DNA of 20,478 bases from GCA-2686265 sp036010965 (GTDB taxonomy: Bacteria; Planctomycetota; UBA1135; GCA-002686595): NCBI GenBank assembly GCA_036010965.1, contig DASCMO010000036.1, positions 1 through 20,478 on the forward strand, given 5' to 3'. Made by a program: the position numbers and the translations under genes. Positions 1 to 6,703 of the stretch are shown piece after piece; the first letter of the stretch is position 1, and every line of letters starts with the position of its first letter. Under the pieces are notes generated by a model. It did no database searches, was not told where the DNA came from, and worked only from the letters and a program-made list of their open reading frames with translations.

Positions 1-162
1 GTGGACGAGCAGGGCCTGCCGGCCTTTGGCTTGAATTTCTACGTCCTGGGCCTGGACGGGAAGACCGCTGGAGTGACATTGCGCGGCGGCGGCGAGTACG
101 CCGTGGCCGATCCTGAGGGCGGAGTGCGTCTCGAGCCGCTGGTCGCCCTGCACGACGCCTGA
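1..162 (+). CDS. C-terminal end of a probable glycosylasparaginase / isoaspartyl-peptidase-type Ntn hydrolase (partial)
   Basis: The first 54 codons are open from the window edge to a TGA at 160-162. They read as a compact beta-rich tail: residues FGLNFYVLGLDGKTAGVTLR, then GGGEYAVAD and a final RLEPLVALHDA. An alternation of 'x-AL/VL-xxxGKxxGxxL' followed by 'xYAVxD' is what the C-terminal beta subunit of the glycosylasparaginase/L-asparaginase type 2 family looks like. Those enzymes are Ntn hydrolases that autocleave before a Thr nucleophile and release aspartate from N-glycosyl-asparagine or isoaspartyl peptides. The nucleophile lies upstream of the window, so activity cannot be judged. 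The assignment rests on a short tail and could be wrong; the existence of a plus-strand gene ending here is fairly safe because codon usage is typical and a convergent gene lies directly downstream. Confidence 0.5.
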   Translation: MDEQGLPAFGLNFYVLGLDGKTAGVTLRGGGEYAVADPEGGVRLEPLVALHDA

Positions 163-249
163 GTGGAGTCCCTCCGGGCCTGCTTCCCTCGGGATGGCGG
201 CGAATCGCCAGGCGATGGCGGGGCGCACGGCCCATCGGGCCACAGCGGT
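163..249. terminator. Convergent intergenic region with small GC-rich hairpins
   Basis: This 87-base gap separates two genes that point at each other. It holds two short inverted repeats: TGGCG/CGCCA around 195-210, and GGCCC-ATC-GGGCC at 229-241. Neither is followed by a clear T-run on either strand, so they are only candidate bidirectional terminators. Confidence 0.25.
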
Positions 250-1014
250 TCAGTTGTTCTGCATCGAGCGGCGTAGCTCGTCGGCGTCCACGCCCCCGTT
301 TCCGTCGAGATCGAGGGTGGCGATCACCGTGTTGATGCGCACGGGCAGCTGCACGGGGCGCGAGAGCGCGTGCAGGTCGGCGGGAGAGATGAGCCCGTCG
401 CGGTCGAGGTCAAGGCGCAGGAAGTGGGGCACCGGACCGGGGACGCGCGGCGGCAGAGGTGAGATCAGCTCGGCGTCCTCGCGGGAGACGGGTTGGCCGA
501 AGAGCTCGGCTACCGATGCGGCGCGGATCAGCGCTTCGCCCGAGGCTGCGGGCGCGATGGAATCGGGCAGGGCCTCGGCCAGGGTTCCCTCGCGGGGCGT
601 GGGCGGCTGGAAGGCGCCCAGTCGCTGTACGGTGTCGCGGTAGATGGCGAGGAACTCGTCGCGTACGACGCGGCCGTCGCGGTTGCGGTCGAAGGCGAAG
701 AAGCGCGGCCGGCTGATGGCGAGGGCCTGGGAAGCTTCCCGGAAGCTGATCCAGCCGTTCTCGTCGTAGTCGCAGATCGTGAAGTACGCGTCCCCCAGGA
801 TGATGTCGGGGGAGGGGGCCTCGGAGGGCGCGCGTCCCCTGTCGGTGTCGTCTCGCAGGGCGCCGCGGCTTGTCGCGGGGCCTCGGCGAGGCTGGGCGCT
901 CGCCCGCCCGCGGTCCTGAGCTCCAGCGACGGGAGCACCCGCGAGCGCCAAGCCGAGGGCGGTCGCGGCCAGGGGTGCCAGGGCCAGGGTGAACAGGGAA
1001 CGGAAGGTCATCAT
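250..1014 (-). CDS. Exported protein with four EF-hand calcium-binding loops
   Basis: This 254-residue protein starts with a signal peptide (residues 1-32, hydrophobic core FTLALAPLAATALGLALAG, likely cleavage near VAGA-QD), followed by an Arg/Pro-rich low-complexity linker to about residue 68. Four EF-hand loops follow in two pairs. Residues 82-93 (DYDENGWISFRE) and 109-120 (DRNRDGRVVRDE) form the first pair. Residues 202-213 (DLDRDGLISPAD) and 235-246 (DLDGNGGVDADE) form the second. Each has acidic residues at loop positions 1, 3, 5 and 12 and Gly at 6, except that position 1/3/5 use follows the usual D/N pattern and the third loop ends in Asp rather than Glu. Calcium binding outside the cytoplasm is therefore likely, but no enzymatic domain is seen. 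Two adjacent ATG codons (1014 and 1011) are possible starts and no strong Shine-Dalgarno precedes them. It lies downstream of the aminotransferase but 162 bases away, so it may have its own promoter. Confidence 0.85.
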   Translation of the reverse strand: MMTFRSLFTLALAPLAATALGLALAGAPVAGAQDRGRASAQPRRGPATSRGALRDDTDRGRAPSEAPSPDIILGDAYFTICDYDENGWISFREASQALAISRPRFFAFDRNRDGRVVRDEFLAIYRDTVQRLGAFQPPTPREGTLAEALPDSIAPAASGEALIRAASVAELFGQPVSREDAELISPLPPRVPGPVPHFLRLDLDRDGLISPADLHALSRPVQLPVRINTVIATLDLDGNGGVDADELRRSMQNN

Positions 1015-1176
1015 GAGCGTGCCGAGGGGGATTGTGGGTCAGGTGGGGAGGGATTGCGAGCCCGCGAGTCGGCGCCGGCGATCCACACCCCGTGGATCGA
1101 CGTCCGCGGCCCTCCACCTGCAGAAGAAGAGCGGGAAGCGCTCTCGAGGCGCCGTGGCAGAGCCACTGACCCTGCT

Positions 1177-2316
1177 TCAGGCCTCCAGGATCCCCAACAG
1201 CCCCTCGATCACCCGATCGACCTGCCCGGCGGCGAGGAAGGGGTGGATGGGCAGGCACAGGACCTCGTTCGCCAGGGCCTCGGCGACGGGGAAGTCTCCC
1301 GGTCCGAAACCCCACTCCCGGGCCGCTTCCTGAAGGTGGACCGGGCGCGGATAGTGGACGCCGGCGAAGATGCCCAGCTCGCGCAGTCGGTCGGCGGCGC
1401 GCTCGCGAGCTTCGGCTCCCGCGCTCACGCGTACGGTGTACTGGTGGAAGACGTGCCCCTCCTCGCAGACTCGCGCCAGGGGGCGGACGGTCGCGTGGCC
1501 CTCGAACCCGGCGTCGTAGCGCGCGGCGACAAGGCGCCGGCGGTCGTTCCACGACGAGAGGTAGGGCAGCTTGACGTTCAGGACGGCGGCCTGGATGGCG
1601 TGCAGTCGTGTGTTGATGCCGACGGCGTCGTGGACGTACTTGGCCGCGCTCCCGTGGTCGCGCAGACGGCGCAGGCGCCGGTCGGTCTCCTCGGAGTTCG
1701 AGAGGACCATGCCGCCTTCCCCGGCTGCACCAAGGTTCTTGGTCGGGTAGAAGGAGAACGCCGCCGCGTCGCCGAGCTGTGCGGGCCGGATCCCGTCGCG
1801 TCGCGCGCCGTGGGCCTGGGCTGCGTCCTCCAAGAGGGCCAGGCCGTGGGCGTCGGCCAGCTCGCGCAGGGCGCGCATGTCCGCCAGTTGTCCGTAGAGG
1901 TGGACGGGCAGGATGCACGTCGTGTGCTCGTCGATCGCCGCCGCGGCCTTGGCCGGATCGAGCAGGCCCGTCTCAGCCTCCACGTCGGCCAGGATCGGTC
2001 GTGCGCCGATCCAGGCGATCGCTCCGGCGCTGGCGAAGAAGGTGAAGGGACTCGTCACGACCCCTTCGCCGGGCTGGACGCCGAGGGTCTTGAGGCCGGC
2101 GATCAGGGCGTCGGTGCCCGATCCCACGCCCACGCCGAAGCGTGCTCCGTGGAAGCTGGCGAAGTCGCGCTCGAAGGCCTCGACCTCCTGGCCCAGCACG
2201 TACTGACCGCTGTGCAGGACACGTGTGACGGCCTCTTCGAGCGCCGGTCCGAGCTCGGCGCGCTCGGCGGCGAGATCGATCGGTGCGATGGGGGAAGCGG
2301 TCTCGGGGGGGCTCAC
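1177..2316 (-). CDS. DegT/DnrJ/EryC1/StrS-family PLP-dependent sugar aminotransferase
   Basis: The 379-residue product has the full layout of the DegT/DnrJ family, which transfers an amino group (usually from glutamate) to a keto nucleotide-sugar for surface glycans or secondary metabolites. It opens with the family N-terminus (IDLAAERAEL, then SGQYVLGQEVEAFE at 36-49). GSGTDAL at 66-72 binds cofactor phosphate, LLEDAAQAHGA at 161-171 contains the PLP-contacting Asp164 and Gln167, and SFYPTKNLGAAGEGG at 188-202 carries the Schiff-base Lys193. NTRLHAIQAAVL and HVFHQYTVRV are further family blocks. Length is normal for the family. The start is a GTG whose bases overlap the TGA of the upstream transporter gene (GTGA, 2313-2316), which implies translational coupling. 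It most resembles the subgroup making amino sugars such as UDP-diacetamido-uronates, but no neighbouring sugar dehydrogenase or acetyltransferase is present to fix the substrate. Confidence 0.93.
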   Translation of the reverse strand: MSPPETASPIAPIDLAAERAELGPALEEAVTRVLHSGQYVLGQEVEAFERDFASFHGARFGVGVGSGTDALIAGLKTLGVQPGEGVVTSPFTFFASAGAIAWIGARPILADVEAETGLLDPAKAAAAIDEHTTCILPVHLYGQLADMRALRELADAHGLALLEDAAQAHGARRDGIRPAQLGDAAAFSFYPTKNLGAAGEGGMVLSNSEETDRRLRRLRDHGSAAKYVHDAVGINTRLHAIQAAVLNVKLPYLSSWNDRRRLVAARYDAGFEGHATVRPLARVCEEGHVFHQYTVRVSAGAEARERAADRLRELGIFAGVHYPRPVHLQEAAREWGFGPGDFPVAEALANEVLCLPIHPFLAAGQVDRVIEGLLGILEA

Positions 2317-3935
2317 TTGAAGGTCGCGTACTCGCCCGCGGCCAGGCGCTTGCAGTAGTCGTCGTACTTGACCTTGACCTTGCCGCTCAGCAGCACGACG
2401 CCGACGATGTTGGGCAGCACCATGCCGAAGATCAGCAGGTCTCCGAAGTTGAGGATGTTCTTGGCCGTCGCCACCGAGCCCAGGACGATGAAGCCCACGA
2501 ACAGGATGCGGTAGACGATCGAGCTGTTGTCCCCGAACAGGTAGGCCCAGCAGCGCTCGCCGTAGTAGGACCACGAGATCATGGTCGAGTAGGCGAAGAG
2601 CACGACCGCCACCGCCAGGACGTGGGGCATGAACGGCAGGACGTTGCCCATGGCCGCCGAGGTCAGGGCGGCGCCGTTGTCCCCCTTGATGTAGCCGGCC
2701 ATCGCGACGGCCTGGTCGCCGAAGACCTCGGTCGTGGGGGCGTAGGCGCCGGTGATGACGATCACCAGGGCGGTCATGCTGCAGACCACGATCGTGTCCA
2801 CGAAGGGCTCGAGCAGGGCGACGATGCCCTCGCGCGAGGGGTGGGGGACGCGCGCGGCGGAGTGGGCGATGGCTGCAGAGCCGATGCCGGCCTCGTTGGA
2901 GAAGGCGGCGCGCTTGAAGCCCAGGATCAGGACCCCGATGAACCCGCCGAACATGGCGTCGGGCGAGAAGGCGCCGGAGATGATCGTGCCGATGGCGGCC
3001 GGGATGGCCGTCATGTTCATGAGCAGAATCACCAGGCAAGCCAGGACGTAGATGCCGCACATGAAGGGCACGATCTTCTCGGCCGTGGCTGCGATGCGTC
3101 GGATGCCGCCCAGGATCACGACGCCCACGGCGGCAGCCATGATCAGGCCGTAGACCACCTGGTGGTCGGCGAACCAGGGGATGACGTGGCTCACAGCGCC
3201 GACGGACTGGCTGACCTGGAAGGTGTTGCCGCCGCCGAAGGAGGCGCCGATGCAGATGACGGCGAAGAGCACCGCCAGCACCTTGCCCAGACCGCCGAGC
3301 CCGATCTCCGCCAGCCCGCGCGAGAGGTAGTACATGGCACCGCCCATGATCCGACCGTCGGGGCGCGTCTCGCGGTACATCTGGCCCAGGGTGCACTCGG
3401 TGAATTTGGAGGCCATGCCGAGGAAACCGGCCAGGATCATCCAGAAGGTCGCGCCCGGGCCGCCGGTGCCGACGGCGATGGCGACGCCGCCGATGTTGCC
3501 GAGGCCCACGGTGGCCGAGAGGGCGGCGGTGAGGGCCTGGAAGCTCGTGACCTCGCCCTTGGCGTTCGGGTCGTCGTACTTGCCGCGCACGACCGCGATC
3601 GCGTGTCCGAAGGAGCGCAGCTGCGGCAGCCCCATGCGGATCGTGAAGAAGATCGCGCCCAGGACGAGGATCACCACGGCGATCGGAAGTCCCTTCTCGA
3701 CCTTCCCGAAGGAGATGTCGAGGAAGATCACCTTGACCATCACCTCGTTGACCTTGCCGAACATGGCGTCGACGCTGAACCCGGTCTCCTCTCCCGCGCT
3801 CTCGTCCACGACCGCGGCGGGGGCGGCCTCGGAGGCGAGGTCGGCTGTGGGGTCTAGTGCGAGGGCCGCCGGAGCCGTCAGGGCGGCGAGGGCGAGCACG
3901 AGCAGGGCGCACAGGGTACGGGTGTGGAGGCGCAT
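2313..3935 (-). CDS. AgcS-family sodium:alanine/glycine symporter
   Basis: This 540-residue integral membrane protein belongs to the alanine/glycine:cation symporter family, which drives uptake of alanine or glycine with sodium. The family core is clear: SATVGLGNIGGVAIAV at 140-155, GGPGATFWMILAGFLGMASK at 158-177, and later FSNEAGIGSAAIAHSAA and YSTMISWSYYGERCWAYLFG. About ten further hydrophobic segments follow. The N-terminus carries an extra signal-peptide-like stretch (residues 1-27, ending ALALDP) and an acidic linker before the first core helix near residue 83; such leaders occur in some relatives. ATG at 3935 is preceded by AAGGA five bases upstream, which supports this start. An antisense reading extension upstream of this ATG overlaps the divergent peptidase gene and is not coding. 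The gene ends inside the GTG of the aminotransferase, so the two form one operon, though a functional link is not obvious. Confidence 0.94.
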   Translation of the reverse strand: MRLHTRTLCALLVLALAALTAPAALALDPTADLASEAAPAAVVDESAGEETGFSVDAMFGKVNEVMVKVIFLDISFGKVEKGLPIAVVILVLGAIFFTIRMGLPQLRSFGHAIAVVRGKYDDPNAKGEVTSFQALTAALSATVGLGNIGGVAIAVGTGGPGATFWMILAGFLGMASKFTECTLGQMYRETRPDGRIMGGAMYYLSRGLAEIGLGGLGKVLAVLFAVICIGASFGGGNTFQVSQSVGAVSHVIPWFADHQVVYGLIMAAAVGVVILGGIRRIAATAEKIVPFMCGIYVLACLVILLMNMTAIPAAIGTIISGAFSPDAMFGGFIGVLILGFKRAAFSNEAGIGSAAIAHSAARVPHPSREGIVALLEPFVDTIVVCSMTALVIVITGAYAPTTEVFGDQAVAMAGYIKGDNGAALTSAAMGNVLPFMPHVLAVAVVLFAYSTMISWSYYGERCWAYLFGDNSSIVYRILFVGFIVLGSVATAKNILNFGDLLIFGMVLPNIVGVVLLSGKVKVKYDDYCKRLAAGEYATFK

Positions 3936-4109
3936 GGAGTTCCTTGCTGGGGGTCGGCGGTCGGGGCCGAGAGCTTGCCAGGGACGCTCGGGGGTTGCAA
4001 ACCGCTCCCTCCTGCCCCGGAGCCCGATAATGGTGGCGTGGCTGGGAGCCTCCTCGAACTCGTCCCGTAAGCTCGGCCTCGCGTCGATCAACCCTGTCTG
4101 GAGTTCCTG
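3936..4109. promoter_or_regulatory. Divergent intergenic region between symporter and peptidase genes
   Basis: This 174-base gap must hold promoters for two genes that point away from each other. Visible elements are AAGGA just before the symporter ATG on the minus strand, GGAG six bases before the peptidase ATG on the plus strand, and a GATAAT hexamer at 4026-4031 (plus) that could be a -10 box with a long leader. No well-spaced -35 box is seen. Confidence 0.35.
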
Positions 4110-5450
4110 ATGCGCCTTCTCGTCCCCGTCCTCGCCTCCCTCACGTTCCTCTGTGCCTCGGCGGGGGCCGCCCCTGGCGGCCTTCCGGTGAGGGATGACG
4201 TGTGGACCCAGGAGCAGCTCGAGGCCGTGACCCTTCGCATCCAGGCCGACGTGGAGAAGCTGCGCGGAGCTAGGTTCCTGCGTCCGGTGCAGGTGCGCAT
4301 CACCGACCACGCGGGGTTCCTCGCGCACATCCAGTCGCGCGTGGAGGAGCTGATCCCCGATGGCATGATCGAGCGTGACCAGTCGATGGCGCGCATGCTC
4401 GCCCTCGTGCCCCACGACATGGATGTCTGGGCCGAGTCCATGGCGTTGCTGCGCGAGGCGGTGGGCGGCTTCTACGATCCCGGCGCGGACACCTTCTACC
4501 TGATGGAATCTTTCACCGGGAAGGTGGCGGAGATCATCCTCTCCCACGAGTTGACGCACGCGCTCGACGATCAGCTCTTCGGCATCGACGGTCCGCTCGC
4601 CGAGAGGGTGCAGAGTGCCGATGCCTCCGCGGCCTTCTCCGCCGTGGTGGAGGGCAGCGGGACGGCGTTGATGGGATTGTGGACGATGCAGCACATCGGC
4701 CAGCTGACGCCCGAGGACCTGGCCGATGCTGGCGACATGGGAGCGGATGCGATGGCGAAGGCACCGCCGTATCTGTGGAAGCCGATGCTCGCGACCTACC
4801 TGCAGGGCCAGCGTTTCCTCAACCGCGGTTATCGCGTGTTCCGGCGCGAGGGGAAGACCTTCCTCGACGTCGTCGCCCACGCCTTCGGTGCGCCGCCGCT
4901 CTCGACCGAGCAGGTGCTCCATCCGGAGAAGTACTGGGAGAGCGAGCACCTCGACCTTCCGCGCGTCCTCGTCCATCGCATCGATGCCTTGCCGTCGGGT
5001 TGGGAGTCGATGGGTTCGACCGTCCTGGGCGAGCTGCTCCTGGCCCTGGTGGTGGCGGACGAGAGCGAGCGCGCACCCCTCGACCTGACCGATCCCATGG
5101 CGGTCGCCTCGATGAGCTTCACCAACGCCGCGGCGTCGGGCTGGGACGGCGACGAGGCCTTGCTCCTCGGTCGCGGGGACGCGCGCGTCCTGCACGTGGC
5201 GACGCTCTGGGACGACGCCGCCGAGGCGTCCGCCTTCCGCGCCGCCCTCGAGTCCCGCCGCTCGGCCATCGAGTCCTCCCTCGCCGCCCTCGACCCGAAC
5301 TCCGCCGGTGCTGGCCTGCGCCTCGCCGCCCCCGCACCGGACGCCGTCTCCTTCACCCTCTTCCACGGCGTCCCCGCCGCCGATCTCGGCGCCTTGCTCG
5401 CGACCCTCACCGTCACCGAGCCCGCGCCGGAGAGCGACGCGGGGCGCTAG
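4110..5450 (+). CDS. Exported HExxH zinc metallopeptidase-like protein
   Basis: The 446-residue product has a signal peptide (residues 1-20, LLVPVLASLTFLCASAGA). The likely catalytic centre is HELTHALDDQ at 146-155, where His146 and His150 would bind zinc and Glu147 act as the base. VVEGSGTALM at 179-188, about 30 residues downstream, supplies Glu181 as the probable third ligand, as in gluzincin-type peptidases. GGFYDPGADTFYLM at 119-132 just before the helix is a motif seen in uncharacterised bacterial 'neutral zinc metallopeptidase-like' proteins that share the HELTHALxDQ pattern. The C-terminal half (about 200-446) has no motif I recognise and becomes Ala-rich. GGAG lies six bases before the ATG. 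Substrate is unknown; the protein probably acts in the periplasm. A catalytically inactive structural role is possible but all three expected zinc/base residues are present. Confidence 0.85.
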   Translation: MRLLVPVLASLTFLCASAGAAPGGLPVRDDVWTQEQLEAVTLRIQADVEKLRGARFLRPVQVRITDHAGFLAHIQSRVEELIPDGMIERDQSMARMLALVPHDMDVWAESMALLREAVGGFYDPGADTFYLMESFTGKVAEIILSHELTHALDDQLFGIDGPLAERVQSADASAAFSAVVEGSGTALMGLWTMQHIGQLTPEDLADAGDMGADAMAKAPPYLWKPMLATYLQGQRFLNRGYRVFRREGKTFLDVVAHAFGAPPLSTEQVLHPEKYWESEHLDLPRVLVHRIDALPSGWESMGSTVLGELLLALVVADESERAPLDLTDPMAVASMSFTNAAASGWDGDEALLLGRGDARVLHVATLWDDAAEASAFRAALESRRSAIESSLAALDPNSAGAGLRLAAPAPDAVSFTLFHGVPAADLGALLATLTVTEPAPESDAGR

Positions 5451-5458
5451 GGCGCCCC
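5441..5458. terminator. Small hairpin across the convergent stop codons
   Basis: GGGGCG (5441-5446) pairs with CGCCCC (5453-5458) across a six-base loop that contains the TAG of the peptidase gene. The frameshifted small gene on the other strand ends at 5459. The stem could act in both directions, but no T-run follows, so termination is only inferred. Confidence 0.3.
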
Positions 5459-5661
5459 TCAGGAGCGCGGGCGCCAGACGGCGGCGTCGATAGTGGCCCA
5501 GATGTGGATTATCCAGCCCAGGGCGAAGATCCACAGGACGCCCGAGAGGACGAACATGATCACTCCCTTCAGCAGGGTCCCTGCACGAGCTGGCCGAGGC
5601 CTGGCAGCACGAAATTGCACAGAGCGGCGATGATGTTTCCGGTGCTTCCCTGATTGCTCAT
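5459..5661 (-). pseudogene. Small two-helix membrane protein gene with a one-base frameshift
   Basis: An ATG at 5661, seven bases after a perfect GAGGAG Shine-Dalgarno, opens MSNQGSTGNIIAALCNFVLP then GLGQLVQG and stops at a TGA at 5569-5571 after 30 codons. The frame one base back continues as LLKGVIMFVLSGVLWIFALG, then WIIHIWATIDAAVWRPRS, to a TGA at 5459-5461. Joined near QLVQG/TLLKG they give a 67-residue protein with the layout of small 'NIIAALCxFxxPGLGQLxQGR...' two-helix membrane proteins: helix 1 at about 9-27, helix 2 at about 35-55. The break lies in a CAGGGACCCTG stretch (about 5574-5584), which is not a canonical XXXYYYZ slippery site, so a real one-base deletion or a sequence error is more likely than programmed frameshifting. 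The second half also has its own ATG at 5557 preceded by AAGGGAG, so separate translation is conceivable. Confidence 0.75.
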
Positions 5662-5695
5662 GTCCGCGCTCCTCGGGGTGCTCGATGCCTCGACG

Positions 5696-5712
5696 GGGGA
5701 GCAGCGCTCCCC
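5696..5712 (-). terminator. Candidate hairpin between the hypothetical gene and the small membrane gene
   Basis: GGGGAGC (5696-5702) and GCTCCCC (5706-5712) form a seven-base-pair stem with a three-base loop. It sits 47 bases beyond the end of the minus-strand gene at 5759-6640 and about 35 bases before the next minus-strand ATG. No T-run follows, so its role as a terminator or attenuator is uncertain. Confidence 0.3.
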
Positions 5713-5758
5713 GCAGGGCGACATGCTCGCTTTCCCGGCGCATGCGATGCCATAGAAC

Positions 5759-6640
5759 TCACCCGAAAACGCGCCGCGCACGGGCCGAAGGTCCGGGAAG
5801 GCCGCCGGCCACCCTGCCCAGGAACAGGAACGCACCCTCGACGCGCCAGCCGGGACGCGGCGCGGGAAGCCCCTCCGCCTCGAGGTGCCAGGGGCTGATG
5901 AACAGCTGCAAGGGACGGCCCGGTGCGTCGACCTCGACCAGATCCACCGAGCGACCCGTGAGGGGGTTGGAGAGGTGGCGCAGGGAACGCACGCGGGCCG
6001 AGAGCTCGACGCAACCCGAGATCGCGCTGAAGGCTTCCTCGCGCACATCGCGCCCCTTCGCGGCCCGCAGATCGTCTTGCGGGTCCTCGAGCAGGCTGAT
6101 GTGGGCGCCGCGTGGTTGCTCGAGGATCCGCTTGTCACGGACACCGTCGTTGGGCCCGACGTAGGTCACGTCGAGGGCGTAGCCCGCCGTGCTGACCGCC
6201 AGCACCTGACCCGGTCGAGCGGACGCGGGCAAGCGGCGCGCGTCCGTCAACCAGGTCGTGAAGGGGTACTCGCCAGGCTCGGACGAGACGCGCGCCCGCG
6301 CTGGAGCGGGCGGGTTCGCCAGACCCGTCAGGACGGCGTCGAACCGAGAATCGGCGGCCGCTCCGATCGAGGTCACGGCGACACGCAAGCGATGCGGAAC
6401 CCGAAAGAAGGGCAGCAGGGAGACCTCGTCACTGCCCGCCTTCCCGTCGAGACGCAGCTCGAGACCGTCGGCCATGGGCAGGCGCCAGTGCTGGCCGTCG
6501 GTGCCGCGCCAGGGCGTGGGCTCGCCGCACTCGCGCACCAGGGCCGCCAGGGCCCGCTCGTCGATTTCGGGAGGGAAACCGATGCACTCGAGCAGGAAGT
6601 CCACGGCGCAGAGTGTCTTCGAGGGTGCCACGGGAGGCAA
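5759..6640 (-). CDS. Uncharacterised protein, about 293 residues
   Basis: I do not recognise this protein. It has no signal peptide or obvious membrane helix. Its sequence looks like a soluble mixed alpha/beta protein: an N-terminal stretch DFLLECIGFPPEIDERALAA, a middle region with GEYPFTTWLTDARRLPA, and a C-terminal block LQLFISPWHLEAEGLPAPRP and WRVEGAFLFLGRVAGGLPG. The last block, with its Trp and repeated Gly, looks like a conserved domain end. Codon usage and third-position GC match the neighbours and the frame stays open for 294 codons, supporting a real gene. The start is uncertain: TTG at 6640 gives the longest form, while in-frame GTG codons at 6631 and 6604 (the latter giving VDFLLECIGF) are equally plausible, and none has a good Shine-Dalgarno. 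It is divergent from the M1 peptidase gene, with only about 60 bases between them. Confidence 0.7.
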   Translation of the reverse strand: MPPVAPSKTLCAVDFLLECIGFPPEIDERALAALVRECGEPTPWRGTDGQHWRLPMADGLELRLDGKAGSDEVSLLPFFRVPHRLRVAVTSIGAAADSRFDAVLTGLANPPAPARARVSSEPGEYPFTTWLTDARRLPASARPGQVLAVSTAGYALDVTYVGPNDGVRDKRILEQPRGAHISLLEDPQDDLRAAKGRDVREEAFSAISGCVELSARVRSLRHLSNPLTGRSVDLVEVDAPGRPLQLFISPWHLEAEGLPAPRPGWRVEGAFLFLGRVAGGLPGPSARARRVFG

Positions 6641-6668
6641 CCGCCCGCTCGATGCGAGGAGCGTTTGC

Positions 6669-6674
6669 TAGGAT
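6669..6674 (+). promoter_or_regulatory. Candidate -10 box of the M1 peptidase gene
   Basis: TAGGAT, preceded by TTGC, lies 29 bases before the ATG at 6704. The same GCTANNNT pattern occurs before other genes in this window, and TAGGAT itself lies seven bases before the predicted 5' end of rnpB. No convincing -35 box is visible. Confidence 0.4.
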
Positions 6675-6703
6675 TCCGCCCGCGCGCACATCGGCGCTCC
6701 CCC

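Noticed and set aside
1015..1176. The 162-base gap between the EF-hand and aminotransferase genes
   Set aside because: I looked for a small gene, RNA or repeat and saw none; it probably holds only the EF-hand gene's promoter and the end of the upstream transcript.
493..2358. A 621-residue plus-strand open frame
   Set aside because: It lies antisense to the EF-hand and aminotransferase genes, has a low-complexity Gly/Arg/Val composition and no recognisable motif; long antisense frames are expected at this GC content.
2283..3857. A 524-residue plus-strand frame rich in His, Asp and Gln
   Set aside because: It is the mirror of the symporter gene; the His/Asp/Gln-rich composition is the usual complement of membrane-protein codons.
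5574..5584. Programmed -1 frameshift in the small membrane gene
   Set aside because: The break site is not an XXXYYYZ slippery heptamer, and I see no convincing downstream pseudoknot; a one-base indel is simpler.
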